64,000 bases of DNA, taken from Methylomonas methanica MC09. GTDB lineage: Bacteria; Pseudomonadota; Gammaproteobacteria; Methylococcales; Methylomonadaceae. The notes below the pieces were generated by a model that worked only from the letters and a program-made list of their open reading frames with translations, searched no databases and was not told where the DNA came from. Both the position numbers and the translations under genes were made by a program. The first letter of the stretch is position 1. Every line of letters starts with the position of its first letter. Below, piece by piece: positions 36,063 through 44,369 of the stretch. Location of the stretch: positions 4,712,001-4,776,000 of the forward strand of contig NC_015572.1 in assembly GCF_000214665.1 (NCBI RefSeq). Reading direction: 5' to 3'.

Positions 36063-36091
36063 GGGGAGCGGACAAGGTTCGCTCCCCCTTT
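36063..36091 (+). terminator. Intrinsic terminator after carbonic anhydrase
   Basis: GGGGAGCG pairs with CGCTCCCC around a 9-nt loop, followed by CTTT. The T-run is short. Confidence 0.65.
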
Positions 36092-36222
36092 GTGGCCGCC
36101 CCTAGTCACGCTGGATACAGGTTTATAAAAAAGCTGAATAAACACATCTATGCAGAATTTGGCCGGTAACACATGATACCTGTATTAACAAACCAGCTAC
36201 TTGGGGAATTTAGAAATCCAAG

Positions 36223-36302
36223 CTCCGATTAGTGGTAGCGTAATCGGAGAAATGAAAGTCGCCACATTCGTACGATTACGCAAAGCTAATCGTACGAATG
36301 TG
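36223..36302. repeat. Two tandem perfect palindromes
   Basis: First: CTCCGATTA (36223-36231) with TAATCGGAG (36241-36249). Second: a 16-bp arm starting CACATTCG (36263-36278) with its exact complement (36287-36302), loop of 8. Both share the inner CGATTA...TAATCG. It lies at the edge of the cassette region, 8 bp from the DUF1330 stop. No T-run, so not a plain terminator. Confidence 0.75.
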
Positions 36303-36310
36303 GGCTGACA

Positions 36311-36601
36311 TTATTCACAACCAACAGCATAGATTAGGTTAGATTTTGTTGAAGAATGACGCAGCTTAAATAGTTTTTTTGATTCAGTATCTTCTAAGAA
36401 TTCTTTGGCATTCTTCTCTGAAGCAAACTCTAAAACAACCAACCTTTCAGGCAACCAATTTCCTTCAATTTTCTCTGGCACGACACCTTTGACGATATAT
36501 TTACCTTTATGCTTTTCTATTTGAGCGGGAATTCTTTCTGCGTATTCTAAAAACTCTTCTAAGTTTTTAATTGCCAGATCTAATACCAAATACCCTTTCA
36601 T
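36311..36601 (-). CDS. DUF1330-like small protein (integron cassette gene)
   Basis: A 96-aa protein from ATG 36601 (the open frame continues 13 codons upstream into the attC region). The pattern MKGYLVLDLAIKNLEEFLEYAERIPAQIEKHKGKYIVKG...ERLVVLEFASEKNAKEFLED matches DUF1330, a ferredoxin-like fold of unknown function. It is preceded by an attC-like site (36627-36691) and overlaps the end of the previous cassette frame, so it is probably a cassette gene. Confidence 0.75.
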   Translation of the reverse strand: MKGYLVLDLAIKNLEEFLEYAERIPAQIEKHKGKYIVKGVVPEKIEGNWLPERLVVLEFASEKNAKEFLEDTESKKLFKLRHSSTKSNLIYAVGCE

Positions 36602-37230
36602 ATTTTTTCCTCGATGCTTCCTTCCGATACAGAACGCCAAGCTAAGGGGCGCGCAGCGAAGCGGAGCGTCCCTTTGAGCGAGATGTTAGCATTTACCACC
36701 CCCAGTGTCTGTTTGAAAAATTGGTAAGCTGGAGGGCTTAAATAGGTTTTCATTCTCATGAAAAGAGACCGTAAACCAATCCCATATTTGTCAATAAATT
36801 GGGCACTTCCACAAGCAATCTCCAATTCGTTGGCGGCTGTTAATTCACAGAATTTCTTAAGTGCATCATTCTCTAACGTATATTCTTCACCAGAAAATCT
36901 GTTTCGGAAAACCGGATTTTCAACAACCCCTAACTGAGGCCAGAAAAAATCTCTATCGCATGCGCAATACACATAAACAACTTCCTCAGATTCCAAACCG
37001 ATCAGTTCCTGTATTTGCAAACGTTCATTTAGAGAAATTAGTTTTTCATCATAGCCGGCAGTTCCATACGCAGCATGATAGAGACCCGCCTTGCATAGAA
37101 CTTCATTTGCTCCCCAATGATGCAACAAATCGTAAGTTCCTCTCAAATGACTAAGTAGACGTCCATTCAAATGCTCAAACTCTCCGGCGCCAAGTTCTCG
37201 CAATTTTTCAAAAATGACATAGTCGTTCAT
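36598..37230 (-). CDS. DUF6817-like protein (integron cassette gene)
   Basis: A 210-aa protein. The first half (HLNGRLLSHLRGTYDLLHHWGANEVLCKAGLYHAAYGTAGY) has the HD-like pattern of DUF6817, a family of unknown function. The last ~30 residues (GTLRFAARPLAWRSVSEG) are translated from the attC-like site and are cassette-specific. It has attC-like sites on both sides. The promoter is not obvious; cassette genes are usually read from the integron promoter upstream. Confidence 0.75.
   Translation of the reverse strand: MNDYVIFEKLRELGAGEFEHLNGRLLSHLRGTYDLLHHWGANEVLCKAGLYHAAYGTAGYDEKLISLNERLQIQELIGLESEEVVYVYCACDRDFFWPQLGVVENPVFRNRFSGEEYTLENDALKKFCELTAANELEIACGSAQFIDKYGIGLRSLFMRMKTYLSPPAYQFFKQTLGVVNANISLKGTLRFAARPLAWRSVSEGSIEEKI
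36627..36691 (-). other. attC-like integron recombination site
   Basis: An imperfect palindrome: GCGCGCAGCGAAGCGGAGCG centre with flanking CTTGGCGTT-like and CGCTCAAAG-like arms on the minus strand, and GTTAGC at 36685-36690. It resembles the ~60-bp sites behind integron cassettes; the outer core at 36627 is degenerate. Confidence 0.55.
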
Positions 37231-37242
37231 TTTTCTTCCGAT

Positions 37243-37311
37243 GCATAACGCGCCGCATAACCCGGCTGAGCCGCATCGCGGCGAAGGTCGGAGTTAATGC
37301 GGTTGTTAAGC
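37243..37311 (-). other. attC integron recombination site
   Basis: 69 bp with core GTTAAGC at 37305-37311 (exact GTTRRRY) and GCATAAC at 37243-37249 (one mismatch to RYYYAAC). Between them CCGACC...GGTTAT-type arms flank a hairpin rich in GCCGCGATGCGGC. The stop codon of the reconstructed DUF4238 gene (37306-37308) overlaps the core, as is usual in cassettes. Confidence 0.7.
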
Positions 37312-37364
37312 CTTGCTTTTAATTTTTGCAGGCTCTCCCCAATATTTTTTTCCATAGTGCCTCT

Positions 37365-38444
37365 CTAGTGTAACGTCCTCAACATTTCTTTAGCTTTGGC
37401 GACTTTGGTTAAGATGGCATCTGGAGTCGCCGTCCATTGATAAGGTTTTGGGTGAAGATTGCGATGATCAAGGTACTGCATGATAGCCTGCTTCAGCTCG
37501 TCGACGCTACGAAACACCCCACGCCGGATGCGTTCTTCGGTGATGTCCCGAAAGAATCGCTCAACCAAATTCACCCAGGATGCCGACGTCGGGGTAAAGT
37601 GCATCTGGAAGCGCGGATGCTTGTCCAGCCAGGCTTTCACGTTGGGATGCTTGTGAGTGGCGTAGTTGTCGACGATCAGGTGGACGGCTAAGTTTTTGTC
37701 GGTCCGACGGTCGAGTAGTTTCAGGAATTTCAAGAATTCATCGTTACGGTGTTTGGGTAAACATTCGCCGATCACCGTTCCTTCATGGACATTAAGGGCG
37801 GCAAACAAGGTGGTGGTACCGTGGCGTTTGTAATCATGTGTCATCGTGCCGTTCTTGCCGGGTTTTATGGGTAAACCCGGTTGCGTGCGATCCAGTGCCT
37901 GGATCTGGCTTTTCTCATCCACGGAAAACACGATGGCTTTCTCCGGCGGGTCCAAATACAGTCCCACCACGTCCCGTAACTTCTCTTCAAACTGCGGGTC
38001 GTTCGAGACCTTGAAGCCCTTGACCCGATGCGGCTTTAGCTGGTGCTCCCGCCAAATGCGATGAACAGCCATACGTGAAATACCGACCTGCTCCGCCATT
38101 GTCCGGCAACTCCAGTGGGTGGCATGGGTCGGCTTGCCGGTCAGCGTCAACGTCAACACTTCCTGCACCTTCTCCACCGGCAATGGCGGCACTCGCGAGG
38201 GCCGCGTCTTACCTTTTTTCAACCCATCGATACCGCACTCCACAAAACGCCGGCGCCATAAATTCAGCGTCGGCGCGCTGATCTTCAGGGTGTCCATGAT
38301 CTCCTGCGAAGCTATTCGGTCCGCTGTCATCAATACAATCCGCGCCCGCAACGTCTGCTTCTCGTCTATCGCTCGGCTTTTTACCCACCGATTCAACGTA
38401 GAACGGTCTTGTTCATTCAAATCAAGTTTCATTGGTGTTCTCAT
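37365..38444 (-). CDS. IS630 family transposase
   Basis: Cut-and-paste DDE transposase of the IS630/Tc1 type, inserting at TA. From the ATG at 38444 it has 359 aa (a TTG 3 codons earlier is open). N-terminal helix-turn-helix regions (LNRWVKSRAIDEKQ..., TLKISAPTLNLWRRRFVECGIDGL) and the catalytic DDE residues in VFSVDEKSQIQA, HLIVDNYATHKH and SWVNLVERFFRDI. The gene looks intact. Its TAG stop (37365-37367) is made with the TA target base pair outside the element. Confidence 0.93.
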   Translation of the reverse strand: MRTPMKLDLNEQDRSTLNRWVKSRAIDEKQTLRARIVLMTADRIASQEIMDTLKISAPTLNLWRRRFVECGIDGLKKGKTRPSRVPPLPVEKVQEVLTLTLTGKPTHATHWSCRTMAEQVGISRMAVHRIWREHQLKPHRVKGFKVSNDPQFEEKLRDVVGLYLDPPEKAIVFSVDEKSQIQALDRTQPGLPIKPGKNGTMTHDYKRHGTTTLFAALNVHEGTVIGECLPKHRNDEFLKFLKLLDRRTDKNLAVHLIVDNYATHKHPNVKAWLDKHPRFQMHFTPTSASWVNLVERFFRDITEERIRRGVFRSVDELKQAIMQYLDHRNLHPKPYQWTATPDAILTKVAKAKEMLRTLH

Positions 38445-38490
38445 GGGGACCAATTCTACTATTAATAATGCTTTGTCGGGGACGTTACAC
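37368..38490 (-). mobile_element. IS630 family insertion sequence, apparently complete
   Basis: 1123 bp. Ends GTGTAACGTCC (37368-37378) and its inverted copy (38480-38490); direct TA duplications at 37366-37367 and 38491-38492. It lies inside the 3' end of the DUF4238 gene. Confidence 0.92.
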
Positions 38491-39540
38491 TAGCGCTTGG
38501 CTTTTCCGAACATAACCAACCCCTGTGCCGTTTGTATATACAGTGCCTCTTGATCTCCACCTAATTTGAGATGGCCAACGTGGTGGAACTGGAAATATTT
38601 GCTGTGAATGCACTAACGCTTCAGTGTGTTCTCCTGCTTCTTCGGGAGTAACGACAACATACTTTTTGTATTCTCCTTCAGTAGTGTCCAATATGGCATA
38701 GTGTATTTTATGCCTCTCTTTTGGACGATGAGGCAGCGCCTCATTTAATGAAGATGCTACTTTATTTTCGCATTCGGCGTTACGAACAAAAATATTCGCC
38801 CTGCAATTAAAATATTGAAATTGATTAAATGCTTTAGCATCAGAGTTGTTTTTGCATACGGCCCAGCCTTCATTGTTGGGAATACTGTATACATCAGCGT
38901 CATAAGCTACGAATAAGATATCTTCTGAAAGAGGCAAAAATGCCAGTAATCCTGATGTCCCTAAACCAAACCCCATTCCTCTAGCACGATAATCCAATTG
39001 ATGCCAACGATTCCCCATTATTGCGGGGTCATCAGAAGTTACAAACCGGACTTTTGATTTGTTCTTTATTAGGCATACTTTTAGATCATCAACAATATCC
39101 ATCTCAGTTGCAAAAATATGCATTGAATGAAGTACAGCTTCCTTAATGCTGGGGACGAATTCATCTGGCATACCACCCACGGTGGTGTTAATACCCTCGA
39201 ACATTTCAACTTGTCTTCGAGATGCGGATTCCGTGCGTAGGTACTGCAGCAACCAAAAAAGCTTTAGAAACTGCTTATGCTCTTGAGTGAGCTTGTAGCC
39301 TGGCATCAACACTTGTTTTACGACACTTCCGTATGTTCCCTCTGTAAATTGAATTGCATTTTCTAATTTCTGATCTTCCCCGTAAAAATAGTCTTTTGAA
39401 CATTGATGCTTCAATGGGGCATTCTGAATTAGCCTCTTTCGATCTATATTAAATAGATTTACAGCGATACCCTCACCATTTTTCGAGAAAGCTTTAAGGT
39501 AGCATCTGGGGACAAAATGTTGGTTCTTATTTGTGGCCAT
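38485..39540 (-). CDS. DUF4238 protein, 3' end replaced by IS630 insertion
   Basis: A 351-aa protein beginning ATNKNQHFVPRCYLKAF, the DUF4238 signature, with FWLLQYLRTESASRR and RFVTSDDPAIM further on; function unknown, possibly nuclease or defence related. The last codon and the stop come from the IS630 terminus. Removing the IS and one TA joins the frame to 19 more codons (ending in AKIKSKA) and a TAA inside the attC core at 37306-37308. The present product therefore lacks its natural C-terminal 19 residues. Probably a cassette gene. Confidence 0.8.
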   Translation of the reverse strand: MATNKNQHFVPRCYLKAFSKNGEGIAVNLFNIDRKRLIQNAPLKHQCSKDYFYGEDQKLENAIQFTEGTYGSVVKQVLMPGYKLTQEHKQFLKLFWLLQYLRTESASRRQVEMFEGINTTVGGMPDEFVPSIKEAVLHSMHIFATEMDIVDDLKVCLIKNKSKVRFVTSDDPAIMGNRWHQLDYRARGMGFGLGTSGLLAFLPLSEDILFVAYDADVYSIPNNEGWAVCKNNSDAKAFNQFQYFNCRANIFVRNAECENKVASSLNEALPHRPKERHKIHYAILDTTEGEYKKYVVVTPEEAGEHTEALVHSQQIFPVPPRWPSQIRWRSRGTVYTNGTGVGYVRKSQALV

Positions 39541-40197
39541 TTTTCCTTGTTTCTACGTTCTTGCATAATGGGCTTAACAAATTATTATCTAAGTCTGCAC
39601 ATCTTGTACCCTAGGCTTACCGTTTACGTCAATCTCCTTCTGAAACCCTTGAAGTTCTAAACGGGATAACGTGCATTTTTGACATGAGAACCGGGTCCCG
39701 ATAACGCCAACGAGTAAACCGCTGGAAACAAATGTTTCAGGGTTTTTAAATGTCTGCTCTGCAAAAACGTGCTGCCATTCGGACAATTTATTAACCCGGC
39801 CCTTAAATATCGTCGCTCCCGCGAAAGCGGGAGCCCAGTGGATGCAATGGATTCCCGCTTTTGCGGGAATGACGAATGGAGGGTATTCATGGGCCGGGTT
39901 AATATCTGGCAGTCGGCTTGAGATCGGGCGCCGACTTTCGTGGACTGCAGCGCTCACCCAAGATCAGGCAATCAACCTCTTGTTCCACGATCAACCGCTT
40001 AGTCGTGTCATAAACCATGAGATTCCACCTCACAATCACGCGCGTTTTTTCATGAATTTTAAGAACCGACACCGATGACGCAAGCGCCCGGCAACGCGCG
40101 GCAAAATGTGACAAATACCCGCGATATCTCGTGAATTTGTCCCGAGGCTATCGGCGGCATCCGGCCGATAATGCTGTTTTTTGTAAACGGAACCGAT
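39541..40197. other. Long gene-free stretch with a MITE
   Basis: 657 bp. It holds the MITE at 39791-39902. A minus-strand frame (39589-39957) reads through the MITE and has cysteine pattern FSCQKC, but its start lies beyond the element and it looks like a fragment at best. The last ~100 bp should carry the mxaD promoter. Confidence 0.4.
39791..39902. mobile_element. MITE copy 1 with TA target duplication
   Basis: 112 bp with terminal inverted repeats TTAACCCGGCCC and GGGCCGGGTTAA, flanked by TA on both sides (39789-39790, 39903-39904). Inside are two hairpins, CTCCCGCGAAAGCGGGAG and ATTCCCGC...GCGGGAAT, of the type common in dispersed proteobacterial repeats. A related copy is at 41348-41440. 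Confidence 0.85.
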
Positions 40198-40725
40198 ATG
40201 CGACATCTGATTTTATCCCTGCTGGTATTTGTTTTCTGCCTGCCGGCCCACGCCCACGGACCCACGCCGCAAAAGGCCAAGCAATCCGTGACTATCAAGG
40301 CCCCGGTGGCGGAGGTATGGCAAATAGTCAAACAATTCGATGCGATCGCCGCTTGGCAGCCGGACTTAAAACACAGCACCGGCAACGGCCTGAATCAATC
40401 GGGCGGCACCCGCACCCTGACCTTTCAAAACGATCAGACGCTGGTGGAAGAGCTTGATTACTACAACGAACAGGAACACGAATACAGCTACCGCTTAAAA
40501 ACCGAAAACCCGCAAGCCTTTCCGACCAGTTCGCACAGTATCGAATTGAAAGTCGACGCAGGCGAAACACCGGGCACCAGTGTGGTCACGCTTAAAAGCC
40601 GTTTTTATCGCGGCGACACCGGCAACACGCCGCCGGCCGATTTAAGCGACGAGGCGGCGGTGAAAGCGATGAACGCATTCTTCAGCCATGCGCTTGAGGG
40701 CCTGAAAAACAAAGCGGAACGATAA
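40198..40725 (+). CDS. mxaD: MxaD, periplasmic SRPBCC-type methanol oxidation protein
   Basis: The ATG at 40198 gives 175 aa with a signal peptide (ILSLLVFVFCLPAHA) and the MxaD-typical mature start HGPTPQKAKQSVTIKAP. The rest is a START/SRPBCC fold (VAEVWQIVKQFDAIAAWQPDLK, RTLTFQNDQTLVEELDYY). MxaD aids interaction between methanol dehydrogenase and cytochrome cL. It lies 1.7 kb before mxaF, outside the main operon. An ATG 9 codons upstream lacks a signal sequence directly after it. Confidence 0.85.
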   Translation: MRHLILSLLVFVFCLPAHAHGPTPQKAKQSVTIKAPVAEVWQIVKQFDAIAAWQPDLKHSTGNGLNQSGGTRTLTFQNDQTLVEELDYYNEQEHEYSYRLKTENPQAFPTSSHSIELKVDAGETPGTSVVTLKSRFYRGDTGNTPPADLSDEAAVKAMNAFFSHALEGLKNKAER

Positions 40726-40766
40726 CCGCACCTAATGATTGAACCTATGAATTTCGAGAGGGCAAC

Positions 40767-41351
40767 ATGAAAACAACCCCATCAAAAACCATCCTGCTGA
40801 CCGTTCTGTTACAAGCAAATTTTGCAGCGCTTGCCGAACAGTCTTATCTGCCGGCCGAATATCAGCCGAATACGATTTATACCGAAACAGACACCAAGCC
40901 TGCGTCCGGCGATACCGAGCCGTCGGTGATCGTCGAACAGCAGCAGGCCGCCGTCCCAACATCAGCGGCTGCCAGCAAACAACCCGTCCCCGGAAAACAC
41001 GAACCGGTCGCCGATCCTATAAAAGCTGTCGCCGCCCCGAAACCGGACACAGCAGCTATCGGCAAACAAACAACGCCGGCCGACACAAGCACAGCGCCTT
41101 ATCTGCTGCTGCTTTTGGCAGCGGCTGCCCTCGGCTTTTTCCGATTTAGCAGGTCGGGACAGCATAGATCTAGCGCCGGCGCCGCGCATTCATTACCTGC
41201 AACCACTACCGGCGTAGAACGCTATATCGCAATGCAAGGTAACGAAAAAACCGGTGTGGAGAAATATTTGGCCCGGCAGCCGGAACGCTCGCCGATAACC
41301 GGCGTCAGTAAATATTTGGCAAAACAAGCCATCAAAAGCAATCGCTATTAA
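40767..41351 (+). CDS. Exported single-TM protein with three TGV-Y-L repeats
   Basis: A 194-aa protein: signal peptide (ILLTVLLQANFAALAEQ), a Pro/Ala/Thr-rich periplasmic region, one membrane helix (about 111-124, YLLLLLAAAALGFF), then a cytoplasmic tail with three copies of a ~10-aa motif: TGVERYIAMQ, TGVEKYLARQ, TGVSKYLAKQ. The family is unknown. It follows mxaD by 41 bp with a GAGGG site, so it is probably in the same transcript. The TAA stop overlaps the end of MITE copy 2. Confidence 0.75.
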   Translation: MKTTPSKTILLTVLLQANFAALAEQSYLPAEYQPNTIYTETDTKPASGDTEPSVIVEQQQAAVPTSAAASKQPVPGKHEPVADPIKAVAAPKPDTAAIGKQTTPADTSTAPYLLLLLAAAALGFFRFSRSGQHRSSAGAAHSLPATTTGVERYIAMQGNEKTGVEKYLARQPERSPITGVSKYLAKQAIKSNRY

Positions 41352-41440
41352 CCTGACCCTTAAATATCGTCGCTCCCGCGAAGGCGGGAGTCCAGTGGAC
41401 GCAATGGATTCCCGCCTTCGCGGGAATAGTGCTGGGTTAA
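41348..41440. mobile_element. MITE copy 2 with TA target duplication
   Basis: 93 bp starting TTAACC and ending GGTTAA, flanked by TA at 41346-41347 and 41441-41442. The internal part shares with copy 1 the run from CCCTTAAATATCG through both hairpins. It sits in the stop codon of the upstream gene. Confidence 0.85.
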
Positions 41441-41461
41441 TAATAGAGACGTAACCCTGTG

Positions 41462-42118
41462 TCAGGTCTCGACGTTCTTGACTATACCGTGCCGGCTGGC
41501 CAATAGCGCCAGTTCGGACAGGGTTTTCACGCCTAACTTGTCCTTAATCGCGGTGCCGTGATTACCGACGGTTTTATAACTTAAACACAAATTTTCCGCC
41601 GCTTCGCGGATCGTCACACCGGTAGCCAGCAGACAAAAAATATCGAATTCGCGCGGCGACAGCGACTTGATTTTACTGGTTTCGTCCTGATCCACGGCCG
41701 AATTGATCGCCAGTTGCTGGGCCAGATCGGCATCGACGTAAGTGCCGCCGCCGGCAATGGTACACACCGCGGTTATCAAGGTATCCGGCGCATTGCTTTT
41801 GGTGATGTAGCCTTTGGCGCCGGCCTTAATGGCGCGGGTGACGTAAACCAATTCATTGTGAATGCTGAACACCAGAATTTTGCAGTTACCGTGCCGCCCC
41901 AGCAAACGGCGAATGCTTTCCAAGCCACCCAAACCGGGCATGGACAAATCCATTACCACCACATCCGGCAAGTGCCGGGAATACACCTGGCAGGCGGTTT
42001 CGCCGCGATCGGCTTCGTAAACCAGGCCGATATGTTCGGACATCGCCAAATAGGCCTTGTACCCCGCCCTGACCACGGCGTGGTCATCCACCAGTAACAC
42101 ATTGATTTTCTCGGACAC
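41462..42118 (-). CDS. mxaB: MxaB-like LuxR-type response regulator
   Basis: A 218-aa response regulator with a complete receiver (VDDHAVVRAG, phosphoacceptor Asp in VVMDLSMPGLGG, Lys in GAKGYITK) and a LuxR helix-turn-helix (LSPREFDIFCLLATGVTIREAAENLCLSYKTVGNHG). It is divergent from mxaF, sharing a 346-bp upstream region. In methylotrophs MxaB is the response regulator needed for mxaF transcription, so the position and type suggest this role. The cognate kinase is not in the window. Confidence 0.75.
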   Translation of the reverse strand: MSEKINVLLVDDHAVVRAGYKAYLAMSEHIGLVYEADRGETACQVYSRHLPDVVVMDLSMPGLGGLESIRRLLGRHGNCKILVFSIHNELVYVTRAIKAGAKGYITKSNAPDTLITAVCTIAGGGTYVDADLAQQLAINSAVDQDETSKIKSLSPREFDIFCLLATGVTIREAAENLCLSYKTVGNHGTAIKDKLGVKTLSELALLASRHGIVKNVET

Positions 42119-42464
42119 GCGTTAGCTTCCTCATTCAAGACAACAGCAAAAAGACTCATGGGTCTTTAACGCACCATCTTGCCAAGTTTTTCCTGGTTAA
42201 ACCATGGGAGCTTTTCCTGTTTATCGGTGCGGGCGCGCCAAGCGGACTGGGATTGTTTCCCGCCGTTGTTCTCGCTGATTTCCCGGCGTTTTGAGGGATT
42301 GTTCCGTAACGAATCCGACACCGCTTTCTATACCATTTACGGCAGCGTGGCCTGTCCGGTTGCATACCTGTGATGCGGTTATGATCAAGACAGCTGTTTG
42401 CAACTACTGATTTCAGCCGGCAGTGCCACGCCTCTTTTAAAGCAATAAGAATCCTGGAGGAAAC
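42119..42464. promoter_or_regulatory. Divergent control region between mxaB-like gene and mxaF
   Basis: 346 bp. The mxaF side has a strong GGAGG site (42454-42458) and a candidate TATGAT -10 at about 42378, without a well spaced -35, which would fit an activator-dependent promoter. No regulator box could be fixed by eye. Confidence 0.5.
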
Positions 42465-44273
42465 ATGCAACAACTCGATTTGCGCACGGTGGGAAAAACG
42501 GCGGCTTTGGTGGCGGGCGGCATCCTGAGTGTGGCGCAGCCAGCTTCGGCCAACAAAGAGCTGGAACAGCTCTCCAAACAAAACACCAACTGGGTAATGC
42601 AAACCAAGGACTACGGTTCCACCCATTTCAGCGAAATGATCGACATCAACGCCAACAACGTCAAAAACCTGAAAGTGGCGTGGTCGTTTTCCACCGGCGT
42701 TTTGAACGGCCACGAGGGCGGTCCGCTGGTGGTCGACGGCATTATGTACGTGCATACACCGTATCCGAACAACGTATTCGCCATCAGTCTGGACGAGCCG
42801 GACAAGATTTTATGGCAGTTCAAGCCCAAGCAAAATCCGGCCGCCCGCGCCGTGGCTTGCTGCGACGTGGTCAATCGTGGTTTAGCCTACGCACCGGCCG
42901 GCAAGGATTACCCCGCCACGATTTTCCTGAACCAGCTGGACGGCCATGTGGTGGCGCTGAACGCCAAGACCGGCGAATTGCGCTGGAAAATGGAAAACTC
43001 CGATATCGCCATGGGTTCCACATTGACGGTGGCCCCGTTCGTCGCCAAGGATAAGGTCATCGTCGGTTCTTCCGGCGCCGAGCTGGGGGTGCGCGGTTAT
43101 GCCACCGCTTATAACGTCAAGGACGGCAAGCAGGAATGGCGGGTTTATGCCACCGGCCCCGACGAAGACATCAAATTGGCTAAGGACTTTAACAGCGCCA
43201 ATCCGCACTACGGCCAATTCGGCTTGGGTCTGAAAACCTGGGAAGGCGACGCCTGGAAAATCGGCGGCGGCACTAACTGGGGTTGGTACGCTTACGACAG
43301 CGACCTGGAAATGCTCTATTACGGTTCCGGCAACCCGGCGCCCTGGAACGAAACCATGCGCCCCGGCGACAACAAATGGACCATGACCATCTGGGGCCGC
43401 GACATCGACAGCGGCGAGGCTAAATTCGGCTACCAGAAAACCCCGCACGACGAGTGGGACTATGCCGGCGTCAACTACATGGGCTTGTCCGAACAAATGG
43501 TCAACGGCAAAAAAACCAAGCTGCTGACCCATCCGGATCGCAACGGCATCGTTTATACCCTGAACCGCGAGAACGGCGATTTGGTTAACGCCTTCAAAAT
43601 CGACGACACCGTCAACTGGGTGAAAAAAGTCGACCTGAAAACCGGCCTGCCGGTGCGCGACCCCGAGTACTCCACGCATATGGATCACCAAGCCACCGGC
43701 ATTTGTCCGTCGGCGATGGGCTACCACAACCAAGGCATCGAGTCTTACGATCCGAACAAGCAGCTGTTCTTCATGGGTGTCAACCACATCTGCATGGACT
43801 GGGAACCGTTCATGCTGCCTTACCGCGCCGGCCAGTTCTTCGTCGGCGCCACCTTGAACATGTATCCGGGGCCTAAGGGTACGCTGGGCCAAGTCAAGGC
43901 CATGAACGCGGTGACCGGCAAAATGGAATGGGAAGTTCAGGAGAAATTCGCGGTTTGGGGCGGCACCATGGCCACCGCCGGCGACTTGGTGTTCTACGGC
44001 ACCCTGGACGGCTATATCAAGGCCCGCCACTCCAAAACCGGCGAAGAGTTGTGGAAGTTCAAACTGCCTTCCGGCGTCATCGGTCATCCGATTACCTATA
44101 AACACAACAACAAGCAATACGTGGCGATTTACTACGGTGTCGGCGGCTGGCCCGGCGTCGGTCTGGTGTTCGATCTGGCCGATCCGACCGCGGGTCTGGG
44201 TGCGGTGGGTGCGTTCAAAGAATTGGCGCATTACACCCAAATGGGCGGCGGCGTGATGGTGTTTTCTCTGTAA
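42465..44273 (+). CDS. mxaF: Methanol dehydrogenase large subunit (calcium type)
   Basis: PQQ-dependent periplasmic enzyme oxidising methanol to formaldehyde. The 602-aa precursor has a 29-aa signal peptide (cut after ASA). In mature numbering all hallmark residues are present: disulfide Cys103-Cys104, Glu177, Asn261 (Ca ligands) and catalytic Asp303. Position 305 is Ala (WDYAGVN), not the Asp of lanthanide XoxF enzymes, so this is MxaF. Propeller docking motifs such as [23 protein letters not shown] are seen. First gene of mxaFJGI; paired hairpins follow. Confidence 0.98.
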   Translation: MQQLDLRTVGKTAALVAGGILSVAQPASANKELEQLSKQNTNWVMQTKDYGSTHFSEMIDINANNVKNLKVAWSFSTGVLNGHEGGPLVVDGIMYVHTPYPNNVFAISLDEPDKILWQFKPKQNPAARAVACCDVVNRGLAYAPAGKDYPATIFLNQLDGHVVALNAKTGELRWKMENSDIAMGSTLTVAPFVAKDKVIVGSSGAELGVRGYATAYNVKDGKQEWRVYATGPDEDIKLAKDFNSANPHYGQFGLGLKTWEGDAWKIGGGTNWGWYAYDSDLEMLYYGSGNPAPWNETMRPGDNKWTMTIWGRDIDSGEAKFGYQKTPHDEWDYAGVNYMGLSEQMVNGKKTKLLTHPDRNGIVYTLNRENGDLVNAFKIDDTVNWVKKVDLKTGLPVRDPEYSTHMDHQATGICPSAMGYHNQGIESYDPNKQLFFMGVNHICMDWEPFMLPYRAGQFFVGATLNMYPGPKGTLGQVKAMNAVTGKMEWEVQEKFAVWGGTMATAGDLVFYGTLDGYIKARHSKTGEELWKFKLPSGVIGHPITYKHNNKQYVAIYYGVGGWPGVGLVFDLADPTAGLGAVGAFKELAHYTQMGGGVMVFSL

Positions 44274-44290
44274 TTCGCGAAACGCCATTC

Positions 44291-44350
44291 GCCGGATGGG
44301 TACGTTGTGCCCATCCGGCTATCCGAAACGGTGGGCATTGCATGCCCACC
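44291..44350 (+). promoter_or_regulatory. Two hairpins in the mxaF-mxaJ gap
   Basis: GCCGGATGGG with CCCATCCGGC (44291-44319, 9-nt loop) and GGTGGGCAT with ATGCCCACC (44330-44350, 3-nt loop). Neither has a T-run. They may stabilise mxaF mRNA or reduce read-through, giving more MxaF than MxaJ. Confidence 0.6.
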
Positions 44351-44369
44351 CTACGTTGAATACCAAACC

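Noticed and set aside
39589..39957. A 122-codon minus-strand frame
   Set aside because: It is read through the MITE (VIPAKAGIH type peptide) and has no convincing start; may hold a small fragment only.
42465..44273. XoxF (lanthanide) identity for the methanol dehydrogenase
   Set aside because: The residue two after the catalytic Asp is Ala, and mxaJ-mxaG-mxaI follow.
42882..44288. A 468-codon open frame on the minus strand
   Set aside because: Antisense to mxaF; the coding strand is certain.
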